From contig JAQVIE010000028.1 of assembly GCA_028695895.1 (NCBI GenBank), positions 1-9,585 on the forward strand: a stretch of DNA of 9,585 nucleotides. The letters run 5' to 3'. Positions within the stretch are counted from its first letter, which is position 1. Each line of letters starts with the position of its first letter. The position numbers were made by a program, and so were the translations under genes. Shown in pieces: positions 1 through 6,010 of this stretch. This stretch comes from Methanospirillum sp. (GTDB taxonomy: Archaea > Halobacteriota > Methanomicrobia > Methanomicrobiales > Methanospirillaceae). The notes below the pieces were generated by a model that saw only the letters and a program-made list of their open reading frames with translations, was not told where the DNA came from and did no database searches.

Positions 1-95
1 TGGCCGCGCACCGGCAAGGTGCCGTGAAACGGGCAGTTTACGTCATCACATTCCTTTTCTGGGACTGGGACGTTTAATCCGATATTTTTTGCCAT
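1..95 (-). CDS. rps17: 30S ribosomal protein uS17 (S17), N-terminal part only
   Basis: This is the start of small-subunit ribosomal protein uS17, a primary binder of 16S rRNA. Only the first 31 codons lie in the window; the rest continues past base 1. The protein begins [18 protein letters not shown] and continues with a CPFHG segment, which is the characteristic archaeal uS17 N-terminus. The start is ATG at 95-93, with an AGAGG ribosome binding site at 106-102 and a 6-nt spacer. That site overlaps the last codon of the RNase P protein gene, from whose stop it is only 9 bp away. It is the last visible member of the ribosomal operon; in archaea uL14, uL24 and others usually follow. Identification is by recognised sequence and by position. 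Confidence 0.93.
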   Translation of the reverse strand, partial: MAKNIGLNVPVPEKECDDVNCPFHGTLPVRG

Positions 96-104
96 TATGA
101 GCCT

Positions 105-380
105 CTATCTCTTGATTCGCATATTGATGCGTTTCTCAGGTGCCATGACGAGCACCGTTCCGGTTACATCCACACGTTTTCCTGAGGGAAGGGTGAACCG
201 GAAGACAACTCCTTTCTTTGCCACCTTTTTTACCCCGGTCCCGGTTCTGATGAATACCATGTTCCTGGTTTCAAGAACAACCAGGCCGGAGATCCCGTTC
301 AGATTACGGTTTTGTGCTTGTTCCACCCTGACATCCAGCCCGGTCAGTTCATGACGGAGGATGTTATGCAGGGTGATCAT
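105..380 (-). CDS. rnp1: Ribonuclease P protein component 1 (Rpp29/Pop4 family)
   Basis: This 91-residue protein is the archaeal homologue of eukaryotic Rpp29/Pop4, one of the protein subunits of RNase P, the RNA-based enzyme that removes 5' leaders from precursor tRNAs. Visible family features are ELTGLDV near residues 11-17, a GVKKVAKKG stretch in the middle followed by VFRFTLPSGKRV, and a basic C-terminus ending MRIKR. The family forms an Sm-like beta barrel that pairs with Rpp21 on the RNA (family knowledge). The ATG at 380-378 overlaps the uL29 stop in an ATGA arrangement, and I see no clear independent ribosome binding site, so translational coupling to uL29 is likely. Its position between uL29 and uS17 is the usual archaeal one. 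Confidence 0.92.
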   Translation of the reverse strand: MITLHNILRHELTGLDVRVEQAQNRNLNGISGLVVLETRNMVFIRTGTGVKKVAKKGVVFRFTLPSGKRVDVTGTVLVMAPEKRINMRIKR

Positions 381-580
381 GCCTGTATTCTGCGGTTCTG
401 CTCGGTTTTCATCCGGGCAATTGTCCGGCGGATTTCGCGAATCCGACCGACATTTTCTGTAGATCCTCCGGCACTGACTTTTCCATGGTATTGGATAAGT
501 TCCATCCGGAGTTTGTCAACATGTTCAACAAGTTCCACGTCAGAGAGTTGTGAAACATCCCGTGCACGGAAGATTGCCAT
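377..580 (-). CDS. rpl29: 50S ribosomal protein uL29 (L29)
   Basis: This 67-residue protein is large-subunit ribosomal protein uL29, which lies near the nascent peptide exit tunnel and helps form the docking site for targeting factors (family knowledge). It is predicted to be an antiparallel helical hairpin. The pattern MAIFRARDVSQLSDVELVEH followed by basic residues and a GRIREIRRTIARMKTE segment near the C-terminus is typical of the family, and the length is normal. The ATG at 580-578 directly abuts the uS3 stop (583-581). A GGAGG ribosome binding site at 593-589 lies inside the acidic tail codons of uS3, 8 nt from the start. The gene overlaps the downstream RNase P gene by 2 bp. Confidence 0.95.
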   Translation of the reverse strand: MAIFRARDVSQLSDVELVEHVDKLRMELIQYHGKVSAGGSTENVGRIREIRRTIARMKTEQNRRIQA

Positions 581-1300
581 TCACTCTTCCTCCATGAAAT
601 CTTCCTGTTCATTGCCAACGGAGATATCATCAGCATCCAGAGTCTCCTCTTCGTAATCATCAGAGATTTTGGTGATGTGAGCCATGTTCCGCTGTTTTTT
701 AGTTATTTCTGCGGTTACTTCGAAGTGATCAGGAAGCTGGGCACCTGGCGGAATGAGACGAGCCTGGACACCAATGACACCCAGTTTCTTGACGGCAACT
801 GCGTATCCCTTGTCAACCAGGGTGTTCACCGGGTCGCCGGAGTGCTTGATATACCCATCAGTAAACTTCTGAACACGTCCTCGTGACCCGGTAAGCTTTC
901 CTGATACGACAACCTCGCACCCAAGTGCTCCGGACTCCATGATCCTGCGAAGTGTTGAAGACCCGGCCTTTCTGAAATACCAGCCTCTTTCAAGAGCACT
1001 TGCAAGTCGTTCTGCCATTATCTGTGCGTTCAGGTTTGGATTATCAACCTGTTGAACCTCAATCTGTGGGGATTCAACGCCATATGTGGTTGCAAGATCC
1101 TGTGTCAGGGCTCTGACAACTTTTCCACCCTTGCCTATGACAATTCCGGGCTTTTCAGCAAAGATTGTCACCTGGGTTCCAAGAGGGGTCCGGATAAGAT
1201 CCATGCCACCATACCCTGCACGTTTCAGTTCCAGACCAAGATGCCTTTCAACACGGACCTTCCTGACACCATCTGAAACAAATTTTCGTTCTACTGCCAC
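581..1300 (-). CDS. rps3: 30S ribosomal protein uS3 (S3)
   Basis: This is small-subunit ribosomal protein uS3, located in the 30S head near the mRNA entry channel. The sequence has the N-terminal [19 protein letters not shown] segment and a type II KH domain with the [10 protein letters not shown] loop, followed by the C-terminal S3 domain ([19 protein letters not shown]). The open frame extends to a GTG at 1321, but the family N-terminus (AVERKFV) points to GTG at 1300-1298, giving 239 residues. That start has a strong AGGAGG site at 1315-1310 with a 9-nt spacer, and it begins 4 bp after the uL22 stop. The last 28 residues are unusually acidic, with about 14 Asp or Glu, and this extension lies beyond the conserved RNA-binding part. 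Confidence 0.95.
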   Translation of the reverse strand: MAVERKFVSDGVRKVRVERHLGLELKRAGYGGMDLIRTPLGTQVTIFAEKPGIVIGKGGKVVRALTQDLATTYGVESPQIEVQQVDNPNLNAQIMAERLASALERGWYFRKAGSSTLRRIMESGALGCEVVVSGKLTGSRGRVQKFTDGYIKHSGDPVNTLVDKGYAVAVKKLGVIGVQARLIPPGAQLPDHFEVTAEITKKQRNMAHITKISDDYEEETLDADDISVGNEQEDFMEEE

Positions 1301-1304
1301 AATA

Positions 1305-1769
1305 TCAGGCCTCCTGTTCACGGACGATCAGCTCAATATTTACCGTCTGACGATCTTTCGGAGTTGCACGTCCCATTGCACGAGGCATAAAACTTCTTCT
1401 TCTTATGCCACGGTTTGCAGAGACATGAACAATACGAAGCTGAGCTCCTGCAAGTCCACTATATTCTGCGTTTTTTCGGACATTATTCAGCAGCCGGAGA
1501 TATACACGGCTTGCTTTCTGCGGGTACCGGCCGGCATCCCAGCCAGCAAGACCCTTCCGGTGAGGAACATTTCTGTTGAACCGCTTGAACGGAATTGGTT
1601 TTTGAAGGGCAACAACCGCTTCAAGGTATTCTGCCGCTTCATCAAGCTTCATTCCCCTGATAAAACCTGCAATCTCAATTGCATGTTTCGGGGAGATCGG
1701 AGCTTCGTTCACGTGTCCACGGGCGATGTCTTTCCCGGTTAGCTGGTTTGAATAATCAAATCTGGCCAT
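1305..1769 (-). CDS. rpl22: 50S ribosomal protein uL22 (L22)
   Basis: This is large-subunit ribosomal protein uL22, which contacts 23S rRNA and lines part of the peptide exit tunnel (family knowledge). Archaeal signatures include [42 protein letters not shown] and the basic region [15 protein letters not shown] near the C-terminus. Candidate starts are GTG at 1778, ATG at 1775 (overlapping the uS19 stop) and ATG at 1769. I prefer 1769 because it gives the family N-terminus MARFDYS and has a GTGAT-type site at 1778-1774 with a 4-nt spacer. This gives 154 residues. The start at 1775 would add only two residues and cannot be excluded. The gene follows uS19 closely and runs into uS3. Confidence 0.95.
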   Translation of the reverse strand: MARFDYSNQLTGKDIARGHVNEAPISPKHAIEIAGFIRGMKLDEAAEYLEAVVALQKPIPFKRFNRNVPHRKGLAGWDAGRYPQKASRVYLRLLNNVRKNAEYSGLAGAQLRIVHVSANRGIRRRSFMPRAMGRATPKDRQTVNIELIVREQEA

Positions 1770-1774
1770 ATCCA

Positions 1775-2188
1775 TCACTTCAACGGAACGAATTTACTCG
1801 ACCTGGTTGCACCAATACCGGCTGAACCATGGGAAACCCGCCTTCTGGTCAATGCAAACTCACCAAGGTAATGGAACACGGATTCCGGCTGGAGTTCAAC
1901 CCGGATAAATTCCTTTCCATTGTAGATCTCAATTTCCCGCCCGATCATCTCAGGGAGGACGATCATGTCACGCTGGTGAGTTCTTATTCTCGATGTATTG
2001 CTACGAATGTCAGAGAGGAGCTTTTCTTCACCAATGGTCCAGCCACGAAGAACCTTCCGGCGTGCACGGGAGGGCATAACAGGAAGCAGATCCTCCAGAT
2101 TCATTGCACGGAGTTCATCAATTTTGTAGCCATGGTAGGTAAATTCCTCCTTCCGTCGTGGCAGTTTCTTCTGTACTTTTTTTGCCAT
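1775..2188 (-). CDS. rps19: 30S ribosomal protein uS19 (S19)
   Basis: This is small-subunit ribosomal protein uS19, which sits in the 30S head and contributes to the intersubunit bridge region (family knowledge). Recognisable parts are [19 protein letters not shown], the [13 protein letters not shown] loop, and the conserved C-terminal region [19 protein letters not shown] followed by [11 protein letters not shown]. The open frame extends to a GTG at 2197, but that GTG is part of the ribosome binding site itself. The real start is ATG at 2188-2186, giving [16 protein letters not shown] and 137 residues. The site AGGAGGTGA at 2202-2194 matches the archaeal consensus very well, has a 5-nt spacer and is embedded in the last codons and stop of uL2, which suggests coupled translation. 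Confidence 0.95.
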   Translation of the reverse strand: MAKKVQKKLPRRKEEFTYHGYKIDELRAMNLEDLLPVMPSRARRKVLRGWTIGEEKLLSDIRSNTSRIRTHQRDMIVLPEMIGREIEIYNGKEFIRVELQPESVFHYLGEFALTRRRVSHGSAGIGATRSSKFVPLK

Positions 2189-2193
2189 CCCGT

Positions 2194-2904
2194 TCACCTC
2201 CTTCCAGTACGCCGGGCGGCGATATGTCCAACCTTTCTACCTGGAGAGGTTCCACGGCTCACAGTCTTTGGTCTTCCTGCATGCTGATGTCCTCCACCAC
2301 CAAAAGGGTGATCGACGACATTCATTGCATAACCTCTGACACGTGGCCAGTTGGTTGCACTGCTCTTTATCTTGTGGTATTTTTTGCCGGCCTTGACAAA
2401 TGGTTTTTCAAGACGTCCTCCACCGGCAACAATTCCGATAGTTGCCCGGCACTGGCCATTAAACCACTTTGTTGCTCCACTTGGCATCCGAACTGCAACA
2501 CGGCCGTCCATCTTGTCAGTCACAGTTGCCTGCACACCACTTGCACGGACAAATTTGCCACCGTCATTGGGATAGGCTTCAATATTGCATACTGCAGACC
2601 CGGATGGGATTTCCTGAAGCGGAAGGGTGTTCCCGTTCTTAATCTCTGCTTCAGATCCCCAGGTCAGAGTGTCCCCGATTCCCATACCTTCAGTGACCAG
2701 GACGTAGGTATTTTCTCCGTCCGGAACGTCCACCAGGGCGATCGGGGTATGGCGTGCAGGGTCATGTTCAATATCGATGATCCTGTAGCTGATGGTCTCC
2801 CCGGCCCGGCCAAGGTGCTTTAGTTGTGCTTTGTACCGGTGAGAAGGTGCACGATATCTCGGGCCACCTCTTCCCCGGTTTTGTGAAATAATTCTATGTC
2901 CCAT
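2194..2904 (-). CDS. rpl2: 50S ribosomal protein uL2 (L2)
   Basis: This is large-subunit ribosomal protein uL2, required for subunit association and close to the peptidyl transferase centre (family knowledge). The 236-residue sequence begins MGHRIISQNRGRGGPRYRAP, the archaeal and eukaryotic type of N-terminus. It has an SH3-like barrel in the middle and, towards the C-terminus, the conserved loop NVVDHPFGGGGHQHAGRP followed by SRGTSPGRKVG. The open frame extends to GTG at 2916, but the ATG at 2904-2902 matches the family N-terminus. It is preceded by GAGGTG at 2914-2909 with a 4-nt spacer; this site overlaps the uL23 stop codon. The last codons of uL2 carry the ribosome binding site for uS19. 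Confidence 0.96.
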   Translation of the reverse strand: MGHRIISQNRGRGGPRYRAPSHRYKAQLKHLGRAGETISYRIIDIEHDPARHTPIALVDVPDGENTYVLVTEGMGIGDTLTWGSEAEIKNGNTLPLQEIPSGSAVCNIEAYPNDGGKFVRASGVQATVTDKMDGRVAVRMPSGATKWFNGQCRATIGIVAGGGRLEKPFVKAGKKYHKIKSSATNWPRVRGYAMNVVDHPFGGGGHQHAGRPKTVSRGTSPGRKVGHIAARRTGRR

Positions 2905-2912
2905 GCTACACC

Positions 2913-3161
2913 TCACATGATACCAAGCCGGCTGAGAATCTCTTCAGCAGCTTTCGGGTTTGAAAAACTTACCATTGCTTTTTTCTGTCCCCGGTTTGTC
3001 ATCAGGGTTCTTACCTGGGTAACCGGCTGGTCAAACATCTTCTCGATAGCGACCTTTATCTGAACCTTGGATGCATTCCGGTCAACAATAAACTGGAGCT
3101 GGCCGTCACGCTCGACGATCATGCTCGCTTTTTCTGTTGCATATGGATATTTAAGTATCAT
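2913..3161 (-). CDS. rpl23: 50S ribosomal protein uL23 (L23)
   Basis: This 82-residue protein is large-subunit ribosomal protein uL23, located at the exit tunnel rim, where it contacts the signal recognition particle and other nascent chain factors (family knowledge). Family features are YPYATEKASMIVE at the N-terminus, LQFIVDRNASKVQIKVAIEK in the middle, and NRGQKKAMVSF towards the C-terminus. It is the short archaeal form and its length is normal. The ATG at 3161-3159 overlaps the uL4 stop by one base (TAATG), so its translation is probably coupled to uL4. It is followed 8 bp later by the uL2 start. Confidence 0.95.
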   Translation of the reverse strand: MILKYPYATEKASMIVERDGQLQFIVDRNASKVQIKVAIEKMFDQPVTQVRTLMTNRGQKKAMVSFSNPKAAEEILSRLGIM

Positions 3162-3910
3162 TACTGCTCGCCCCCAAGTTTTCTGACTGCATCTTCAGTC
3201 CAGAGAGTAAGGCGGGCTGAATGAGTACCTGGTGCTAAAAGCTCAACGTTCAGGTTGTCTACAAGGCACACATCCACTCCTGCAAGATTTTTTGCTGCAA
3301 GAAGCCGCTCATTGCCAGTGACGATGAGAAGACTCTTTCGCTGTTTATATCGGCGGCCACGGAGTTTTCCACGACCTGCACGAATCTTGCATGATCTTTC
3401 TGCACGCTCAATATCTCCGTAAACACCTATTGCACGGAGTGCTGCAATTACTTCCCTTGTCTTCTTCAGTGATTCAAAATCGTCTGAAAGAACAAATGGC
3501 AGAGTGCCAGTGAATACGTGACCACGGGAACGAACGAGCTCTGGTGAAATTGTGGCGGCAATTGCAGAATTAATCGCTTTTTTCTTTTCCTTCTGATTGA
3601 TGTTTCTTACAAGCACTTTTTCCACTTTTGGTGGATGTGCTGCACGGCCACCTTTTGACTGCGGGACTCTTGCTGCCCGAGAGCTGTTTTTCAGACGAGG
3701 AACATGTGAAACTCCACGACCACTACCCCAGCCGACTGCAGATGTGTTAATTCCTGCAAACACGTATGTCCCGTGTGGCTGGTAACGCCGACTCTGCTGA
3801 GCGATAACCGCTTTTTTAATCAGATCAGGGCGATATTCCGAACTGAAGACCGGAGGAAGTTCAATCTCGTGTGCCACAGTTCCGGTAAGTGTCAATACCT
3901 GTGCTTTCAT
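3161..3910 (-). CDS. rpl4: 50S ribosomal protein uL4 (archaeal L4/L4e type)
   Basis: This 249-residue protein is large-subunit ribosomal protein uL4, whose extended loop reaches the constriction of the peptide exit tunnel (family knowledge). The sequence shows the archaeal and eukaryotic form: [19 protein letters not shown] near the N-terminus, the basic loop [15 protein letters not shown] continuing to [14 protein letters not shown], and [18 protein letters not shown] in the C-terminal half. The ATG at 3910-3908 follows the uL3 stop by 5 bp. A GGGGTGA site at 3922-3916, overlapping that stop, gives a 5-nt spacer. In bacteria, L4 represses its own S10 operon. Whether the archaeal protein does so is unknown to me, but the structured leader upstream of uL3 makes the question reasonable. 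Confidence 0.96.
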   Translation of the reverse strand: MKAQVLTLTGTVAHEIELPPVFSSEYRPDLIKKAVIAQQSRRYQPHGTYVFAGINTSAVGWGSGRGVSHVPRLKNSSRAARVPQSKGGRAAHPPKVEKVLVRNINQKEKKKAINSAIAATISPELVRSRGHVFTGTLPFVLSDDFESLKKTREVIAALRAIGVYGDIERAERSCKIRAGRGKLRGRRYKQRKSLLIVTGNERLLAAKNLAGVDVCLVDNLNVELLAPGTHSARLTLWTEDAVRKLGGEQ

Positions 3911-3915
3911 TTACT

Positions 3916-4929
3916 TCACCCCTGATTGGACTCCAGGCTCACAAACCCGATTTCAGGCTCGCGAATCTTGTGTTCTCCAAGGCGTATTGCATGTCTGATA
4001 CGAATGAGACGCTTTACAGGTCCAGGTACAGAACCCTTAACAAGTACATAACGTGCCTGCACTTCGCCATAGTTAACGAATCCGCCTTTAGGAGTTATAT
4101 CTGCTCCATCTTCTCCGATTTTCAGAAGCCGTTTATTAAACTCGGTCCTCTGGTGATATCCCATCTGACCCATCATGGGGACCTGCCACCTTACGTGGTG
4201 CGGACACCATGGTCCGAGAGTTCCAACATGGCGTTTTTTCTTCCCGCGGGAGTGTTTTCTTTTCCTGAGGTGAACTCCCCAGCGCTTGACCGGACCCTGG
4301 ATTCCTTTTCCTTTTGTGATTGCAGTCACATCGGTGTACTGACCGACTTTGAAAAGTGACCGGATATCAAAATCCCTGCCAAGCATGCTGAGTCCGTACT
4401 CGAACCGCTCGGTCATAGAGCCACCATCAATACGTGTCTCCATGAGGTCAGGAACTTTCTTTGGAACACCAGTAAGGGCAGAAGGCCGGGTGTAGGTCAG
4501 TGCGATTACATCCACAATCCGGTCTGCTTCAAGTGCTTCGCGAATCTTCTTCTCTGCTTCTTCCCGTTTGTTGTTCTTTGGAAGAATCACCCTTCGTCCA
4601 AGTTCCTTGTCAAAGGAATCAGCCCAGATTTCTGTCAGAACATGGTTCCCATAGGTATCATGGCGATAAACACGGATTGCAGCTACACGCATATCCGGAA
4701 CTTCGATTACCGTAACCGGTACCATGATATCTTTTCCCTCATTCGGGCTGTGGGCATGATCATCGGCCATGATGACATGAGTCATTCCCACCTTGTATCC
4801 TGCAAAGCCCTGGAGTGCAGGTTCTCCCTGGTACGCGGGCCACGCATGATATTTTGGAACCGGGCTCTTTGCCCTTTTCCGCGGGCTGTAAGCCAGAGAA
4901 CCCATGCGAGGTCTGTGAATTATTGGCAT
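3916..4929 (-). CDS. rpl3: 50S ribosomal protein uL3 (L3)
   Basis: This 337-residue protein is large-subunit ribosomal protein uL3, an early assembly protein that reaches towards the peptidyl transferase centre (family knowledge). It shows the archaeal and eukaryotic form: [20 protein letters not shown] at the N-terminus, [13 protein letters not shown], then [20 protein letters not shown], and the loop [19 protein letters not shown] near residues 248-266. Length is typical for archaea. The ATG at 4929-4927 is fixed by an in-frame TGA two codons upstream. There is no strong ribosome binding site, unlike the downstream genes, which may mean that initiation depends on leader structure. It is the first gene of the ribosomal operon. 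Confidence 0.96.
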   Translation of the reverse strand: MPIIHRPRMGSLAYSPRKRAKSPVPKYHAWPAYQGEPALQGFAGYKVGMTHVIMADDHAHSPNEGKDIMVPVTVIEVPDMRVAAIRVYRHDTYGNHVLTEIWADSFDKELGRRVILPKNNKREEAEKKIREALEADRIVDVIALTYTRPSALTGVPKKVPDLMETRIDGGSMTERFEYGLSMLGRDFDIRSLFKVGQYTDVTAITKGKGIQGPVKRWGVHLRKRKHSRGKKKRHVGTLGPWCPHHVRWQVPMMGQMGYHQRTEFNKRLLKIGEDGADITPKGGFVNYGEVQARYVLVKGSVPGPVKRLIRIRHAIRLGEHKIREPEIGFVSLESNQG

Positions 4930-5125
4930 GTGTCAATCAGTCCTAATTTCTGTATCTGGGAACACTTCCGGAGTTCCGGTTGTGCTTTCGATGCAGGAAT
5001 GAGACACGGAACTTGAGCTGCTAATGCGCTTTCGCCATAACTGCTGCACGCTGGACAAATAACGGGATCCCTTCCTACCTCATGAAGTTCCGTCCCGGAT
5101 GTGCAGAAAAAATCTGCCAGAAGAT
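4930..5125 (-). promoter_or_regulatory. Predicted structured leader of the ribosomal operon
   Basis: If transcription starts about 25 nt after the TATA box at 5149-5157, the operon has a leader of about 195 nt before uL3. This stretch has no convincing gene but is rich in inverted repeats. A 9-bp perfect pair (AAGTTCCGT at 5085-5093 with ACGGAACTT at 5006-5014) encloses a hairpin at 5024-5038 with a GAAA loop on the RNA strand. A further hairpin, GCAGA/TCTGC, lies at 5103-5117. CCGG at 4968-4971 can pair with CCGG at 4976-4979, or alternatively GGAAC near 4959-4963 with GTTCC at 4973-4977. The structures are read by eye without folding energies. A regulatory role, such as ribosomal protein feedback, is inference. 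Confidence 0.4.
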
Positions 5126-5160
5126 ACTCTCATGTGTAGACAGATCTGGTATATATCGCC
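5125..5160 (-). promoter_or_regulatory. Probable promoter of the ribosomal operon
   Basis: On the minus strand the sequence GGCGATATATACC (5160-5148) contains a good archaeal TATA box preceded by purine-containing BRE-like bases. Transcription would begin near 5125, about 195 nt before the uL3 start. A weaker alternative is TTTATACC at 5394-5387, just after the Tfx gene stop, which would give a leader of more than 400 nt. Confidence 0.5.
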
Positions 5161-5180
5161 CAGCAACCGGTCTCTCGTAA

Positions 5181-5228
5181 GATGCGTGATACTTCGGCAT
5201 ATCCTGAAAACAGGATTCGGGCCGCATC
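5181..5228. repeat. Long imperfect inverted repeat upstream of the ribosomal promoter
   Basis: Nested pairs run inward: GATGCG (5181-5186) with CGCATC (5223-5228), GC (5197-5198) with GC (5221-5222), and ATCCTG (5201-5206) with CAGGAT (5211-5216) around an AAAA loop. It lies roughly 25 to 75 bp upstream of the TATA box of the ribosomal operon and is more GC-rich than the flanks. It could be a DNA-binding site, part of a longer leader from an upstream promoter, or an unannotated small RNA. Nothing in it identifies an RNA family that I recognise. Confidence 0.35.
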
Positions 5229-5290
5229 GTCCACCCTTGCCGACATCACATCCCACTCTTTCAGCCCATTGCAATTAAAGCAATTTTCGA

Positions 5291-5321
5291 CTGTTTTCTG
5301 ACTAAAAAAAGTCAAAATCAG
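5291..5321. repeat. Imperfect hairpin with an A/T-rich loop
   Basis: CTGTTTTCTGACT (5291-5303) and AGTCAAAATCAG (5310-5321) form an imperfect inverted repeat around an A-rich loop; the innermost TGACT/AGTCA pairing is perfect. On the minus strand it contains a T7 run. It lies about 90 bp past the end of the Tfx gene and may take part in termination of that gene. The rest of 5322-5409 is A/T-rich and holds nothing that I can identify apart from a TATA-like TTTATACC at 5394-5387 on the minus strand. Confidence 0.3.
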
Positions 5322-5409
5322 TTAATTCAGATAGCAAGAGAAACAAATCCCTGCTATTGAGGCTTCCCTAATATTCAACAAAATAAGGTATAAAGATTTG
5401 GCTTCTTAA

Positions 5410-5814
5410 TTACTCAAAGTAGAGGTCACCATCATTTTTCAGATATACTTCGATCTTTTCCCTGACAAATCTTGACTTATTTTTTTCAGGGATTTCATCA
5501 CGAATCCGGTTCATAAGCTGAATATTATCATATCTGACTTTTACTCCAACCTTTTCTGCTTCATCATATATCTTTTTTGAAGCCTCTAAAAGGTCAGATC
5601 CTTTGTCTATTGTGCAAATATGACGTGCGTCAAGGCTGTAAAAGAAATCTAAGGTTTCCCGCGCCCGTCTGACATTATCCATTGCAGATTTTTCAATAGT
5701 GCAGATATTTGCCTTCGAAGTCTTGATAATATCGGCTATTTGCTGCTGAGTAAGGCCTGCTTTCCTGTATCTGAGAACCTCCCTCTGCCTGTCTGTGAGT
5801 ACACCTTCTTTCAT
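5410..5814 (-). CDS. tfx: Tfx-family DNA-binding transcriptional regulator
   Basis: This 134-residue protein resembles Tfx, a methanogen regulator described in Methanothermobacter thermautotrophicus as binding downstream of the promoter of the molybdenum formylmethanofuran dehydrogenase operon fmdECB (family knowledge). Residues 6-52 form the helix-turn-helix: LTDRQREVLRYRKAGLTQQQ is followed by IADIIKTSKANICTIEKSA, a sigma-70 region 4 or LuxR-like arrangement. Residues 60-134 form the Tfx C-terminal domain, with LDARHICTIDKGSDLLEA and a later VRYDNIQLMNRIRDEIPEK. The ATG at 5814-5812 has no good ribosome binding site, but a TATA-like AAATTTAAA lies centred about 25 bp upstream, so the mRNA is probably leaderless. 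The gene is divergent from mtd and shares a 195-bp control region with it, which suggests regulation of mtd, autoregulation, or both (inference). Confidence 0.85.
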   Translation of the reverse strand: MKEGVLTDRQREVLRYRKAGLTQQQIADIIKTSKANICTIEKSAMDNVRRARETLDFFYSLDARHICTIDKGSDLLEASKKIYDEAEKVGVKVRYDNIQLMNRIRDEIPEKNKSRFVREKIEVYLKNDGDLYFE

Positions 5815-5858
5815 GGAATTAACGTTGATCTCAAAAATTTAAACTGGTTTCGTTAACC
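5814..5858 (-). promoter_or_regulatory. Probable tfx promoter, leaderless start
   Basis: The TATA-like TTTAAATTT on the minus strand (5843-5835) is centred about 25 bp from the tfx ATG, the spacing expected if transcription begins at or next to the start codon. TTAACG (5819-5824) and CGTTAA (5851-5856) form an inverted pair flanking the box, which could be an autoregulatory site. No Shine-Dalgarno-like sequence is well placed. Confidence 0.45.
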
Positions 5859-5899
5859 TGTTCAATAATTAAGCTTATGTTAATAGAAATCAATCACTT

Positions 5900-5940
5900 T
5901 TTTTAAAGATTATATAACACGCGCCATTTCTGCTATTTTG
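5900..5940 (+). promoter_or_regulatory. Probable mtd promoter (BRE and TATA box)
   Basis: TTATATAA at 5910-5917, preceded by TTTAAAGA, is a good archaeal BRE/TATA pair. Transcription would start near 5938-5941, giving a leader of about 70 nt before the ATG at 6011. A second, weaker candidate box, ATATTTATTA, lies at 5960-5969 inside the inverted repeat and would give a much shorter leader. Confidence 0.55.
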
Positions 5941-5980
5941 ACAAAAATCGATTTCACAATATTTATTACGATATTTTGTC
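5940..5980. repeat. Inverted repeat at the mtd transcription start (candidate operator or leader hairpin)
   Basis: GACAAAAATCG (5940-5950) and CGATATTTTGTC (5969-5980) are complementary apart from a single-base bulge, with 18 bases between them. The left arm begins where transcription from the TATA box at 5910-5917 should start. As DNA it could bind a dimeric regulator such as the divergently encoded Tfx protein. As RNA it would form a hairpin at the very 5' end of the mtd transcript. The function is inferred. Confidence 0.45.
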
Positions 5981-6010
5981 ATAGTATCGTTGAACACACA
6001 GAGGTGTAGT

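Noticed and set aside
1086..1742. Long plus-strand open frame of 218 codons opposite uS3 and uL22
   Set aside because: It is an antisense shadow of two well-recognised ribosomal protein genes and shows no domain of its own. The same applies to 2158-2823, 3889-4359 and 7957-8478.
5181..5250. Possible C/D box small RNA (GTGATG-like and CTGA-like motifs)
   Set aside because: The C-like and D-like motifs are on different strands or badly spaced, and no C'/D' pair is visible.
5130..5315. Minus-strand open frame of 61 codons (TTG start), and an overlapping one at 5080-5274
   Set aside because: Both run across the probable promoter and hairpin region of the ribosomal operon, have no good ribosome binding site and resemble no family that I know.
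5874..5888. Third GTTAA motif (TATGTTAATAG) as part of a repeated regulator site with 5819-5824 and 5851-5856
   Set aside because: The match is only five to six A/T-rich bases and the spacing is irregular, so chance is a sufficient explanation.
5990..6010. Upstream TTG start for mtd, adding seven residues
   Set aside because: The added residues include the GAGGTG ribosome binding site, and the ATG at 6011 gives the family N-terminus.
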